Shown: in pieces, positions 51,320 to 60,391 of the stretch
Position numbering within the stretch: position 1 is the stretch's first letter
Layout of the letters: each line of letters begins with the position of its first letter
DNA from: Bacillota bacterium
GTDB lineage: Bacteria > Bacillota > Clostridia > Lachnospirales > Lachnospiraceae
Reading direction: 5' to 3'
DNA length: 64,000 nt
NCBI GenBank assembly: GCA_023423335.1
Contig: JAFAFU010000037.1
Span: forward strand, 15,517-79,516
Notes under the pieces: generated by a model
The model's input: only the letters and a program-made list of their open reading frames with translations
Told to the model about the DNA's origin: nothing
Databases searched by the model: none
Translations under genes and position numbers: made by a program

Positions 51320-51724
51320 ATGGGGAGCTTATTTAAGGTTAAAGGGCATAACCGCTTTAAAGGAAACAAAGAAATGAGATCAGATACCACTTTTGCAAAT
51401 TTGGATACAGCAGGGCAACCGGTAATCAACTGCATAAACATCCCCACGGGTAGTTTAAATGCAAACTTAATAACCACGAAAACCTATTGTGAACGATGTC
51501 CAGATGAAGACACCAATGCATGTAATAACTGTAATCCCAGCCAGGTAAGTCCAAAGCAAGATGAAATAATGAATACCATGTGTGAAAGATTCCAGGAACT
51601 CCGAAGCACTGTCAGGAAAAGATACTTCGGAGAAAAGACTGACAAGGACATAAGATCGGCAGCAGTAAGGCTGTCGGAAAGCTGCGAGGAGTTGGTAAGT
51701 GAAATTACTAATGAGGGCGGGTGA
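51320..51724 (+). CDS. Phage protein with Cys cluster, unknown (134 aa)
   Basis: ATG 51320 after GGAGG. Contains CERCPDEDTNACNNCNPSQV, a four-Cys cluster, and a helical C-terminus (KQDEIMNTMCERFQELRSTV). It overlaps the sigma-like gene by 4 bp and may act with it. No family recognised. Confidence 0.55.
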   Translation: MGSLFKVKGHNRFKGNKEMRSDTTFANLDTAGQPVINCINIPTGSLNANLITTKTYCERCPDEDTNACNNCNPSQVSPKQDEIMNTMCERFQELRSTVRKRYFGEKTDKDIRSAAVRLSESCEELVSEITNEGG

Positions 51725-52173
51725 TTAAACTGACAAAAGATATATTAGCACAGTATTGCGACCTACAAGAAGAAATAAAAGATTTAAGGAAAAGGATAGA
51801 TAATCTTGAAACTCAGATCAGCCGAATAGAAGAAGACGGGTATGTCACTGATATTGTCACCAGAGGGAGAAAAGGCAAGAAGCCGTTAGGTACCGTAATT
51901 GTTCGAGGCTTCCCTCATGCGGAATACAGCAGAAAAAAAACCAGATTATATCTCAATAAGGCACAGCTCGAGAATGCGGAATTGGAATACTTAGATATTA
52001 CCAACGCCGTGGAGGAGTACATACAATCCATACCGGACAGCCGGGTTAGAAGGATTCTCAGACATAGATTTATTGATAATATGACATGGTATCAAGTGGC
52101 TATGCGAATGGGCGGGAAAACCACAGACGAGAGCGCACGAAAGGAATTTGAAAGATTTATGGACCAAAAATAA
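51721..52173 (+). CDS. Sigma-region-4-like late transcription regulator (DUF1492/ArpU-like)
   Basis: N-terminal coiled coil (EEIKDLRKRIDNLETQISRI), then a C-terminal sigma-70 region 4-like helix-turn-helix: DSRVRRILRHRFIDNMTWYQ and VAMRMGGKTTDESARKEFER. Phage proteins of this type sit just before the packaging genes and switch on late transcription. GTG start overlaps the upstream stop. Its likely targets are promoters such as the one at 52369-52397. Confidence 0.78.
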   Translation: MIKLTKDILAQYCDLQEEIKDLRKRIDNLETQISRIEEDGYVTDIVTRGRKGKKPLGTVIVRGFPHAEYSRKKTRLYLNKAQLENAELEYLDITNAVEEYIQSIPDSRVRRILRHRFIDNMTWYQVAMRMGGKTTDESARKEFERFMDQK

Positions 52174-52259
52174 TATTTGTCCGATTTGTCCGTTAAACCT
52201 GTGCTATATTTAAATTGTGGTAGATTATACAAAAGACTTGACCTCCTCCTTGACGGCTG

Positions 52260-52278
52260 CCGGGCTGATAAGGCCCGG
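52260..52278 (+). other. GC-rich hairpin after the late regulator
   Basis: CCGGGC (52260-52265) pairs with GCCCGG (52273-52278) around a 7-nt loop; no T-run. It lies in the 257-bp gap 52174-52430, which otherwise holds a TTGTCCG direct repeat (52178 and 52187) and the promoter at 52369-52397. Confidence 0.45.
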
Positions 52279-52368
52279 TGGCTGATTTCCATCACTCCAC
52301 CAAAGGGATGTTCCATAAAGGTATTCTGGATATGGCTACACAATAACCAGGTGGATGCCATCTAATAG

Positions 52369-52397
52369 TTGAAGAAAATTGTAACATGGCGTATAAT
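52369..52397 (+). promoter_or_regulatory. Promoter before the late region
   Basis: TTGAAG (52369-52374) and TATAAT (52392-52397) are 17 bp apart, 33 bp before the ORF at 52431. Confidence 0.75.
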
Positions 52398-52430
52398 TAT
52401 GGAAAACAATAAAAGAGGGGGATTAGACAA

Positions 52431-52745
52431 ATGGAAATGAATACAGGAAATTTCAGCAAGGAGATTAACAATGGGCTTGAAGAAATGATCGCAAGCAGAC
52501 AAAGCAGAATTAATGAGATAATAGGTGAGAGAACTATTTTGCGTAATAATATTGGAAAATTAATGGCACACCAGTATTTTTATGAAGATATGGGTATTGA
52601 TAGATACAATAAAGATATCGGCGAAATATTCAAAGAATTAGTACAAGCGAGAAAGCAGTATGGAGAACATAAAGAACAACACAAAGATGAAGAAAAAAGG
52701 CTTAATTACGAGATTAAAAGATTAAAAGATTTAATGATAGAATAA
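52431..52745 (+). CDS. Coiled-coil phage protein, unknown (104 aa)
   Basis: Charged helical protein: MEMNTGNFSKEINNGLEEMI, then RKQYGEHKEQHKDEEKRLNY. Own promoter upstream and own terminator downstream make it a separate transcription unit between the late regulator and packaging genes. AGAGGGGG lies 11 nt before the ATG. It may be a moron. Function unknown. Confidence 0.65.
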   Translation: MEMNTGNFSKEINNGLEEMIASRQSRINEIIGERTILRNNIGKLMAHQYFYEDMGIDRYNKDIGEIFKELVQARKQYGEHKEQHKDEEKRLNYEIKRLKDLMIE

Positions 52746-52825
52746 CACATAAGTACCATAGCACAAGGCATAGACATTTTAACAAATAAACCTATGTATA
52801 AATACTTATAACCTTTAATAATTTT

Positions 52826-52853
52826 AAAGCACCTGACTAATCGGGTGCTTTTA
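52826..52853 (+). terminator. Terminator after the 52431 gene
   Basis: AAAGCACC (52826-52833) and GGGTGCTTTT (52843-52852) pair around a 9-nt loop, ending in TTTTATT. Confidence 0.82.
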
Positions 52854-52879
52854 TTATGCAAAGAAAGGCAAATAAACAC

Positions 52880-53062
52880 ATGAAGATATATAAAGTAATC
52901 GTAGATAAAAAACCAAATAACTGCATTGTCTGCCCACTAATGCCAAAGAAGATATGTGGTAGGGACAATACGGTACATGTGTCGAGTGGGGCCGTATACG
53001 TGGAAAGGGTGCCGGATAATAGGTGTTTAGTCAAAACAACATATAAAACAATCGGGAGGTGA
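52880..53062 (+). CDS. Small phage protein (60 aa)
   Basis: ATG 52880 has AAAGG about 12 nt upstream; ATG 52856 has none. KKPNNCIVCPLMPKKICGRD gives a Cys cluster. It precedes the HNH-terminase block by 4 bp. Function unknown. Confidence 0.55.
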   Translation: MKIYKVIVDKKPNNCIVCPLMPKKICGRDNTVHVSSGAVYVERVPDNRCLVKTTYKTIGR

Positions 53063-53066
53063 CACT

Positions 53067-53465
53067 ATGCTTAAGTCATGTAAGTATTGCAATCGCATCC
53101 ACGAAAGTAAATATGATTGTGGTAAAAAGCCAACAAGAAAGAAAGAGCCAAATGAAAAGAATAAATTCAGATGGTCGCGTAAGTGGAGAGAGAAAACAGT
53201 AGATATAAAAGAAAGAGATAAATACCTATGTCAGTTAGCCATCAGAGAGAAACCACCACGATACATATATGACACATTAGAGGTTCATCACATTATACCA
53301 ATAGAAGAGGATTGGAATTTAAGATTAGATGAAGAGAATTTAATTACATTATCCGAAGAATATCATGAGAAGGCCGAGCGCGGAGAGATAACACGCAGAG
53401 AACTCTTTCAAATACTGTCAGATAAGCATGGATATCCCCCCGGGGGTCCATATGGCGATTACTGA
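53067..53465 (+). CDS. Terminase-associated HNH endonuclease
   Basis: The 132-residue protein starts MLKSCKYCNRIHESKYDCGK, a zinc knuckle, then a basic region and the HNH domain ERDKYLCQLAI ... LEVHHIIPIEEDW ... ENLITLSEEYHEKAE. Such nucleases lie directly before the terminase small subunit in HK97-like phages and are needed for genome cutting with TerS-TerL in those studied. GGGAGG precedes the ATG. Confidence 0.9.
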   Translation: MLKSCKYCNRIHESKYDCGKKPTRKKEPNEKNKFRWSRKWREKTVDIKERDKYLCQLAIREKPPRYIYDTLEVHHIIPIEEDWNLRLDEENLITLSEEYHEKAERGEITRRELFQILSDKHGYPPGGPYGDY

Positions 53466-53539
53466 GGCCTCCGGATACCACGTGTCCCCATTTACATATA
53501 AAATATTCCCACATCAACTTTTGAAAGGAGGCTCAGAGC

Positions 53540-54103
53540 ATGCCCACACCACCAAAACCTTTTTCAGTACTAACATCAGAAAAGAAATCACATCGGACAA
53601 AGGCCGAGTTAAAACAGAGAAAGCAAGGCGAAGAAGCCCTTTCTACCGGTGCCTCCATTCGGGAGCGTTCGGAAGTTAAAAACAATCCCGTTGCCCATAA
53701 AGAGTTCAGACGAATCAACGGATTACTCGAAAGAATACAAAAAAACGATGCGATTTATGAGGCGATTATTAATAGATATTGCATGATGACAGCTGAATGT
53801 ACTGATCTACAGAATAAAAGGGAATGCTGCTACGCAGTAGCTATGGATCTGCAAAAGTGCTTTTTTGAAGAAATTGATAACACCCCCGCCGAAGCCAGGG
53901 CGAAACTTATCAGATCATATACAAGAGCCCATGCCGATATGCTTGATAGCCTGATCCGCTGCGACATGCAAATACAATCAAAACGCAAAATGCTTCTTGA
54001 CATTGAAAAAGAAAACATAATGACGATTGCCGCCGCCCTGCGAAGCATTCCAAAAAAAGAAGAAAAAAAATCTAATCCACTAAGGGATGCTCTGAATGGT
54101 TGA
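53540..54103 (+). CDS. terS: Phage terminase small subunit (P27 family)
   Basis: The 187-residue protein with N-terminal basic linker (AELKQRKQGEEALSTG), then helical P27-type core: EFRRINGLLERIQKNDAIYE and DMQIQSKRKMLLDIEKENIM. It recognises phage DNA and hands it to TerL. AAAGGAGG precedes the ATG; the end overlaps terL by 8 bp. Confidence 0.88.
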   Translation: MPTPPKPFSVLTSEKKSHRTKAELKQRKQGEEALSTGASIRERSEVKNNPVAHKEFRRINGLLERIQKNDAIYEAIINRYCMMTAECTDLQNKRECCYAVAMDLQKCFFEEIDNTPAEARAKLIRSYTRAHADMLDSLIRCDMQIQSKRKMLLDIEKENIMTIAAALRSIPKKEEKKSNPLRDALNG

Positions 54104-55781
54104 AGAAAGCAAGGCTTACCAGTATGCTCAATGGTGTTTAGAAGATAGCAACCGTAAGGTTGGGAAATATGTAAAGAAACAGGCACAGGCATGGATCGAT
54201 ATAATAGATGGAAAAGATAGTGAAGCATATTTTGATGAAAATACATTTAAAAAGATATGTAAGATATTAAAAATAATGATTCACCCGGATTTGCTATGCT
54301 CTATGGATGAGGGCATGGAGGATTATGCATGGTTATTAATTACTGCAACCCTATGCACGAAACTAAAAAACAAAGAAAATAGAGATATTCGATATTACAT
54401 AACCGTTTTGTTGGAAATAAGTCGTAAGAATTTTAAGACTTTCTATGCAGCGGTTATTTTTATATTGCTCATGCTAACTGATCCGCAGTTTTCAAGGTTC
54501 TTCTCAGTCGCGCCGGATTTAAAGTTATCAAGTGAATTGAAATTAGCTCTGAGAAAAATAATCAAAGTCAGCCCTGCATTGGCAGACGATGATACGTTTA
54601 AGATTTTACGTAGCGAAATCAGGTGTTTAATTACTGACAGCGAATATACGCCACTTGCCTATAGCGATGATAAGATGGACGGTAAACTCGCTAATGCGTT
54701 CCTGGCCGATGAAGCTGGAGCAATGGACAGTTACCCCATAGAGGCCATGAGATCGTCTCAGATTACCTTATTTAATAAATTAGGTATTATTATCAGTACT
54801 CAGTATCCAAACGATAATAATGCCATGATTGACGAAATAGATATATCTAAAAAGACTTTAGACGGATTAAGGGACAGCAAAAGAAGATTTTCTCTCTTGT
54901 ATGAGCCAGATGACGAATTTCTCACCAATGACCAGTGGATGACAGAGGATTTAGTTATCTATCAAAGCAATCCGGTTGCAGTATCACATGATTACATATT
55001 CCAGGCAATAAAGGAAATGCGTGACGACGCCATTGATTATGAGAACAAGAGGGAAAATTACCTTTGCAAGCACAATAATATCAAATATAAGGGGCTTGGT
55101 GTCGAAGGATATATTGAGATAACCAAGGTAAGAGAATGCAAGACGAAAGAGGACTTAAATTTTTGGAAAGGTAAAAGAGTATGGCTGGGTGTGGATTTAT
55201 CCCAAACAGAAGACAACACATCGGTTACAATGGTAACGGAGTTTAATGGGATTATATATTCTAAGTCGTGGGGATTCATACCCGGTGATAAAAAACATCA
55301 GAAGAGTAAGAAGGAAGATGTTGACTACGACAAATTAATCCGTCAGGGCGTGTGTTTTGAAAGTTCCGGAGAGGTAATTAGCTATGAAGATGTTGAAAAT
55401 CATATTTTAACCCTGGGAGAAAAGTACGGTGTTGGGATAATGCAGATTGGATATGACCGTATGAATGCTATTAGTACCGTTCAAAAGCTCGAATCGGCCG
55501 GATATGAGTGCGTAGAGATAAAACAGCATTCCAGTGTCTTACATATGCCTACAAAGCTTATCAAAGAGCATATCTTGAGTAAATTATTCCGATACGATGG
55601 AAACCTTATGCTTGAAATTAATTTTCAAAATGCCAGATGTACAGAGGATACTAATCTAAATAAATATGTGAACAAAAAGAAATCCGCAGGGAAGGTTGAC
55701 ATGGTTGTGTCTCTTATCAATGCGGTTTATTTATTGCAGCAAGAATTACTATATGGATCAAATTTTGTAGCGCAATACTAG
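54096..55781 (+). CDS. terL: Phage terminase large subunit
   Basis: ATPase and nuclease of the packaging motor. The 561-residue protein has a variant Walker A around EISRKNFKT, Walker B NAFLADEAGAM, coupling motif IISTQYP, and an RNase H-like nuclease domain from about 370 (GVDLSQTEDNTS, then IGYDRMNAI and KVDMVVSLINAV). Length is normal for P27-partner terminases. Confidence 0.93.
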   Translation: MVEESKAYQYAQWCLEDSNRKVGKYVKKQAQAWIDIIDGKDSEAYFDENTFKKICKILKIMIHPDLLCSMDEGMEDYAWLLITATLCTKLKNKENRDIRYYITVLLEISRKNFKTFYAAVIFILLMLTDPQFSRFFSVAPDLKLSSELKLALRKIIKVSPALADDDTFKILRSEIRCLITDSEYTPLAYSDDKMDGKLANAFLADEAGAMDSYPIEAMRSSQITLFNKLGIIISTQYPNDNNAMIDEIDISKKTLDGLRDSKRRFSLLYEPDDEFLTNDQWMTEDLVIYQSNPVAVSHDYIFQAIKEMRDDAIDYENKRENYLCKHNNIKYKGLGVEGYIEITKVRECKTKEDLNFWKGKRVWLGVDLSQTEDNTSVTMVTEFNGIIYSKSWGFIPGDKKHQKSKKEDVDYDKLIRQGVCFESSGEVISYEDVENHILTLGEKYGVGIMQIGYDRMNAISTVQKLESAGYECVEIKQHSSVLHMPTKLIKEHILSKLFRYDGNLMLEINFQNARCTEDTNLNKYVNKKKSAGKVDMVVSLINAVYLLQQELLYGSNFVAQY

Positions 55782-55796
55782 AAAGCAGGTGATAAA

Positions 55797-57047
55797 TTGG
55801 GTTACATTACTGACAGTGCCAATATTTTAAAGACCAGAGCGGAACCGGAAGAAAGAGCAAGCGGCGAAGTGGAGTTTGAAGATTCTCTTTTACGGGCTCT
55901 TATTGGTCCTACACAGGTAACAAAAAAAGAAGCAATAGCTATTCCGGCAGTTCAGGGATGTATTAAGTTTGCAGCAGATACAATATCAATGCTTCCTATA
56001 AAACTTTACCGGGATATCGAAGGAAAAGTTGAAGAGGTTAAAGACGATATTCGCGTAAGACTGCTAAATGATGATACGGGGGATACATTGGACGCTAATC
56101 AGTTTTGGAGAGCCTTAATAACAGATTATTACTTAGGAAAAGGCGGATATGCATATATAAATCGTGGGTTCAGCGGATTTGAAAGCGTTCATTATGTTGA
56201 TGAAATTAACATAGCTCAGATAAAAAATGCTGATCCGATATTTAAAGACTATGATATTACAGTACAGGGCAAGACATATAAACCTTTTGAGTTTATTAAA
56301 TTACTTAGAAATACGAAAGATGGCTGCCGAGGTGTAAGCATTATTGAAGAAAATGCACTTATTCTTAGCGTTGCCTATAACACTTTGATTTTTGAGGAAA
56401 ACCTTGTTAAGAAAGGTGGAAATAGGCGGGGATTTCTTAAGTCGGACCATAAACTTGAAGAGCTTGCAATGACTTCACTTAGAGAAGCTTATGCAAGGCT
56501 ATACAGTAATAATACTGAGAATGTTGTTGTTCTAAACAAAGGAATTGAATTCCAGGAAGCTTCAAATTCTTCCGTTGAAATGCAACTTAATGAGAACAAA
56601 GAAACAAATTCAACAGAATTATGCAAGCTTTTCTTGTTTCCGGTTAATGTAATAAGCGGAACCGGTACAGAAAAAGAGTACAACAATGCTTTTAAAATGG
56701 GAATAATGCCGCTTTTAAGGGCTGTTGAGTGTGCTTTAAACAGGGATTTCCTGCTTGAAAGAGAAAAATCAACACATTACTGGGCAGTTGATACCAAAGA
56801 AATGCTAAAGGGAAGCATGAAAGAAAGATATGCTGCATATGCCGTAGCAATTGAAAAGGGATTTATGAAGATTGACGAAGTCAGATATCAGGAGGATAAA
56901 GAGCCTTTTGGTATTGATTGGATTAACGTTGGTCTTAATTCGGTTCTTTACAACACAAAAACGGGAGAAGTCTATACTCCAAATACTGATAAAAGCAGTG
57001 ATACGACGCAATTGAAAGGCGGTGATGAAGATGAAAGCGGAGATTAG
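55797..57047 (+). CDS. Phage portal protein (HK97 family)
   Basis: Dodecameric portal that joins head to tail. The 416-residue product has AIPAVQGCIKFAADTISMLP, ALITDYYLGKGGYAYINR, GVSIIEENAL and the late LFLFPVNVISGTG segment. TTG start at 55797 behind AGCAGGTG. The end overlaps the protease gene. Confidence 0.92.
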   Translation: MGYITDSANILKTRAEPEERASGEVEFEDSLLRALIGPTQVTKKEAIAIPAVQGCIKFAADTISMLPIKLYRDIEGKVEEVKDDIRVRLLNDDTGDTLDANQFWRALITDYYLGKGGYAYINRGFSGFESVHYVDEINIAQIKNADPIFKDYDITVQGKTYKPFEFIKLLRNTKDGCRGVSIIEENALILSVAYNTLIFEENLVKKGGNRRGFLKSDHKLEELAMTSLREAYARLYSNNTENVVVLNKGIEFQEASNSSVEMQLNENKETNSTELCKLFLFPVNVISGTGTEKEYNNAFKMGIMPLLRAVECALNRDFLLEREKSTHYWAVDTKEMLKGSMKERYAAYAVAIEKGFMKIDEVRYQEDKEPFGIDWINVGLNSVLYNTKTGEVYTPNTDKSSDTTQLKGGDEDESGD

Positions 57048-57621
57048 AGCAGATGGACTACATATTTCGGGTTACGTAAACGTCCCAGGCAGGCAAAGCA
57101 GACCCGTAATTACTCCAAGGGGTAAAGTTGTTGAGGTAATTGAGCAAAGGGCATTCCAAAGGGCAATAGAAAAGACTGGTAACATAGACATGATGCTGGA
57201 CCACGAAAAAAAGATTGCTTCAACATCGGACGGAACGTTAAAAGTCCATGAAGACGAAGTGGGATTAAGGGCAGAATCAGTCGTAACGGATTTGGAAACC
57301 ATACAGGGGGCCAGAGAAGGAAAACTCAGAGGATGGAGTTTTAAGATGGTAAAGGTAAAGGATGAAGTCGAGGAAAGAGCCGGACAGCTTCCATTAAGGA
57401 CAATAAAAGACTTTTACATGCCAGAGATCACGATTGCATACCGAAAACAGCCGGTATATGCTTCCACTTCCATTGAATTGAGAGCGGAGGAAGAGGAAGA
57501 AGTTGAATTAAGAGCAACGGAAGATAAAATAACCGTTACTGATATGGTTGAAACACCTAAGAAGCCCGGAAATTTATCGGAATATCAAAACAGAATAAAC
57601 AAATTGAAAGTCGGTAAATAA
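57031..57621 (+). CDS. Prohead maturation protease (HK97 family)
   Basis: Serine protease that trims the scaffold part of the capsid protein. Catalytic His in MLDHEKKIAS (about residue 47) and Ser in LRGWSFKM (about 104) are present. C-terminal 45 residues are acidic (EEEEEVELRA) and probably disordered. ATG 57031 is 6 nt after AAAGGCGG; start codons at 57022 and 57025 are alternatives. The stop is inside a hairpin. Confidence 0.9.
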   Translation: MKAEIRADGLHISGYVNVPGRQSRPVITPRGKVVEVIEQRAFQRAIEKTGNIDMMLDHEKKIASTSDGTLKVHEDEVGLRAESVVTDLETIQGAREGKLRGWSFKMVKVKDEVEERAGQLPLRTIKDFYMPEITIAYRKQPVYASTSIELRAEEEEEVELRATEDKITVTDMVETPKKPGNLSEYQNRINKLKVGK

Positions 57622-57634
57622 CCGGCTTATTTTT
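57608..57634 (+). terminator. Hairpin with T-run between protease and capsid genes
   Basis: AAGTCGGT (57608-57615) pairs with ACCGGCTT (57621-57628), followed by ATTTTTA. It lies over the protease stop codon and may be a partial terminator or mRNA stabiliser for capsid. Confidence 0.55.
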
Positions 57635-57658
57635 ATGCAAAGAAAGAGAGGGTATATA

Positions 57659-58834
57659 ATGAATTTAAAAAAGCTTTACGAAGAAAGAAATACAAAAATT
57701 GCATCCATGAAAGCCATTCTTTCCAAAATGGACACAGAAGAAAGAACTGAAATGACAGCAGAAGAAACCGCATCCTTTGATAAAACGGAAGCAGAAGTAA
57801 GAGCATTGGAAGAAACCATTTCAAGGGCTGAAAAAGCAAGGGATATGAAATTAAACGCTGTAACGGATGATAAGAAAGAAGAACTCAGGGCAGAAGAGAT
57901 TGCAGAAGCAGAAGAAAGAGCATTTGCCAACTTTATCAAGAAAGAGGCTGGTATTTTTGTTGAGGAAAGAGCCGGTGAACAGAATGTAACTATGGGTAAT
58001 AACGGTGCTGTTATTCCTACAACAATTGCAAACCGAATTATCAAGGCCATAAAGGATATTTGCCCTATTTATGCCAAGGCTACCCTTTATGCAGTAAAAG
58101 GAACTCTTAAAGTGCCTGTTTGGGGTTATGCAAATACAAGCCATGACGTTACAGTTGGATATCAGGCAGAATTCACGGAATTAACCGCAGATGCAGGACG
58201 GTTCACTTCCGTTGATCTTGGTGGATACTTAGCTGGTTCGTTAACATTAATCGGTAAGAGTGTCGCTAACAACGCCGCTGTTGATGTCGTATCTTTTGTA
58301 ATTAACTACATGGCTGAACAGATCGCAATATTCCTCGAAGGGCAGTTCTTAACCGGTACAGGTTCAAGTGCTGCAACAGGCGCATTAAGCACAACAAATA
58401 CAATGATTTCCGGGTCAACAACTGCTATTTCTGCGGACAACCTGATTGACCTGCAGGCAAAAGTAAAACAGGCTTTCCAGGGTAACGCGTGCTGGATTAT
58501 GCATCCTAGTACTTTTGTTGCTATTAAAAAACTGAAAGATAGTACCGGTAGATATTTGTTACAGGATGATATTACCGGAGAATTCCCATACAGATTACTC
58601 GGCAAACCTATTTATATTTCGGATAATATGCCCGTAATTGCATCGGCAGCTAAGGCCGTTTTATACGGTGATTGTACTGGATTATCTATCAATATGCGTG
58701 AAGGAATTGAAATCCAGGTGCTAAATGAAAAATATGCTACGCAGCACGCTCTTGGTATCGTTGCATGGTTTGAATTCGATTCCAAGGTTACTGATAATCA
58801 GAAGCTGGCTACACTGGTTATGTCTGCATCCTAA
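57659..58834 (+). CDS. Major capsid protein (HK97 fold)
   Basis: The 391-residue precursor starts MNLKKLYEERNTKIASMKAI. Residues 1-110 are a charged coiled-coil delta domain cut by the protease. The rest is the HK97 fold with NGAVIPTTIANRIIKAIKD, GYANTSHDVTVGYQAE and CWIMHPSTFVAIKKLKDSTG. ATG 57659 after GAGAGGG fits; the upstream ATG at 57635 has no site. Confidence 0.94.
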   Translation: MNLKKLYEERNTKIASMKAILSKMDTEERTEMTAEETASFDKTEAEVRALEETISRAEKARDMKLNAVTDDKKEELRAEEIAEAEERAFANFIKKEAGIFVEERAGEQNVTMGNNGAVIPTTIANRIIKAIKDICPIYAKATLYAVKGTLKVPVWGYANTSHDVTVGYQAEFTELTADAGRFTSVDLGGYLAGSLTLIGKSVANNAAVDVVSFVINYMAEQIAIFLEGQFLTGTGSSAATGALSTTNTMISGSTTAISADNLIDLQAKVKQAFQGNACWIMHPSTFVAIKKLKDSTGRYLLQDDITGEFPYRLLGKPIYISDNMPVIASAAKAVLYGDCTGLSINMREGIEIQVLNEKYATQHALGIVAWFEFDSKVTDNQKLATLVMSAS

Positions 58835-58845
58835 TCTAATGCATG

Positions 58846-58871
58846 GCGGCGTGAGTTGATTCTTGCGCCGC
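58846..58871 (+). other. GC-rich hairpin after capsid gene
   Basis: GCGGCG (58846-58851) pairs with CGCCGC (58866-58871), followed by TTTAAAA. It could lower downstream expression relative to capsid. Confidence 0.5.
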
Positions 58872-58890
58872 TTTAAAAGGCGGTGACGCT

Positions 58891-59199
58891 ATGAAAGTAA
58901 GTGAGATAACGGTAAGTGATATTGCTAATTATTTAAGACTTGAAACTGGGGAATATACCACGGGTGAGATCACTAATTTTATCAATGTTGCAACCATGTT
59001 CATATCCAATTATACCGGAATTCCGGTTGAAACAGACGATGATGCCATAAAAGTAATCGATGATTATGAGGACTTTGTAATTGTGGTATATGTGCTTTGC
59101 CAAGATATGTATGATAATCGGTGCATGTATGTTGATAAATCAAATCTGAATAAGGTTGTTGATACAATACTTGGTATGCATTGCAAAAATCTATTGTAG
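58891..59199 (+). CDS. Head-tail connector protein (gp6-like)
   Basis: A 102-residue, mostly helical protein: SDIANYLRLETGEYTTGEIT, INVATMFISNYTG and VIVVYVLCQDMYDNRCMY. These fit HK97 gp6/SPP1 gp15-type adaptors that form a ring below the portal. AAAGGCGGTG precedes the ATG. Confidence 0.85.
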   Translation: MKVSEITVSDIANYLRLETGEYTTGEITNFINVATMFISNYTGIPVETDDDAIKVIDDYEDFVIVVYVLCQDMYDNRCMYVDKSNLNKVVDTILGMHCKNLL

Positions 59200-59210
59200 G
59201 CGGTGATCGA

Positions 59211-59534
59211 ATGAATAGAAACCCAGGAGAATACAGAAAAAGAATATCATTCAAGAAACGCTCTAGTGGTCAAGACTCTTACGGAGAACCGGTTGATACA
59301 TGGACAACATTCAAGAGTGCATGGGCCAGTAAAAAACCTATACTCGGGAATGAATATTTTGCAGGGTTAACTACAGATTCGAAGGTTGAAGTTAAATTTA
59401 ATTGTCGGTACACGCCAGGTGTAACCAATGAGATGAGGATACAACACGGAAACGAAGTATACGAAATTTTATCCGTTATCGATGTTGAGTCCCTCCACAA
59501 AGAGTTGTTGTGTTATTGCAGGATGGTGAAATGA
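59211..59534 (+). CDS. Head closure protein (SPP1 gp16-like)
   Basis: ATG 59211 after AGGCGGTG gives 107 residues: GEYRKRISFKKRSSGQDSYG, WTTFKSAWASKKPILGNEYF and VNEMRIQHG-type strand. This beta-barrel closes the portal channel after packaging. It ends 3 bp inside the next gene. Confidence 0.85.
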   Translation: MNRNPGEYRKRISFKKRSSGQDSYGEPVDTWTTFKSAWASKKPILGNEYFAGLTTDSKVEVKFNCRYTPGVTNEMRIQHGNEVYEILSVIDVESLHKELLCYCRMVK

Positions 59535-59998
59535 TGGCAAAGGCGACTTTTAAAATCACAGGCATGAACGATCTCAAACATAGCCTGAACAAACTAGGAA
59601 CTGTACCGCAAAGACACGTTACCGCATCGGCAAAGAAAGGTATGGATATTGTTTTAAAGGATGCCAAGGCTAACGCGCCGTATGACACCGGTGCATTAAA
59701 GCAAGGCACTGTATTAAAACCGGAGAGGTCCAGTAAGAAAGGGAAAAAGGTTTACAGGGTTGTATTTGATGACAAAATGAACGACACCTTTCAAAAGAAG
59801 AATGCGGAAGGGAAAGTAGTTGCGTACTATCCGGTATCGCAGGAATATGGATATTTCACTAAAAACGGGAGATATGTTCCGGGCTTCCGGTTTATCCATA
59901 ACAGCATGGATAAAAATGCAAAAGCCATGGCTCAGAAAATGGTTGATGCCATGAAGAAAAAGGTTGATGCGGAGATAAGAAAGGCAGGCTTGAAATAA
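59531..59998 (+). CDS. HK97 gp10-family tail attachment protein
   Basis: 155 residues with KKGMDIVLKDAKANAPYDTG and ALKQGTVLKPERSSKKGKK, the standard HK97-gp10 pattern, followed by GRYVPGFRFIHNSMDKNA. It links neck and tail. Start overlaps the upstream stop. Confidence 0.88.
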   Translation: MMAKATFKITGMNDLKHSLNKLGTVPQRHVTASAKKGMDIVLKDAKANAPYDTGALKQGTVLKPERSSKKGKKVYRVVFDDKMNDTFQKKNAEGKVVAYYPVSQEYGYFTKNGRYVPGFRFIHNSMDKNAKAMAQKMVDAMKKKVDAEIRKAGLK

Positions 59999-60375
59999 TG
60001 GAAGAGGTATTAAGAGAAGAATTAATTAATAAAATACCGGAATTACTAAATTCCGTGTTTCCCACAAATGCACCAGAAGAAGCCGATAAGCCTTATCTTG
60101 TCTATGCAAGAATTAACACCAGAAAGATAAAGACCCTCAAAGGTTTTACCGATAAGCAGGAATTGAGCTATATGTTTTCTGTTATGGCATCCAGATACGA
60201 GGATATGAAGAGCCTCAGAGATAAAGTCGAGGCTCTTTTATCTTCAATTCCAAAGACAACCATCGGAGAAGAAGAGGTATTCGTTGATGATGTCAACATT
60301 AACAATATTGATGAAGCCTGGGAAAGTGAATTAAAGATTCACAGGGGGATTATTGACTTTACAATATATTTTTAA
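59998..60375 (+). CDS. Tail completion/terminator protein (DUF3168-like)
   Basis: 125 residues: LREELINKIPELLNSVFPTN, YMFSVMASRYEDMKSLRDKV, VDDVNINNIDEAWESEL. Position between gp10 and tail-tube gene and its alpha-beta pattern fit siphovirus tail terminators. The start shares a base with the previous stop. Confidence 0.75.
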   Translation: MEEVLREELINKIPELLNSVFPTNAPEEADKPYLVYARINTRKIKTLKGFTDKQELSYMFSVMASRYEDMKSLRDKVEALLSSIPKTTIGEEEVFVDDVNINNIDEAWESELKIHRGIIDFTIYF

Positions 60376-60391
60376 GAAAGGATGAAGAATT

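Noticed and set aside
52177..52365. 62-codon rightward ORF after the late regulator
   Set aside because: No ribosome-binding site, non-ATG start, covers a hairpin and a TTGTCCG repeat; the translation looks non-coding.
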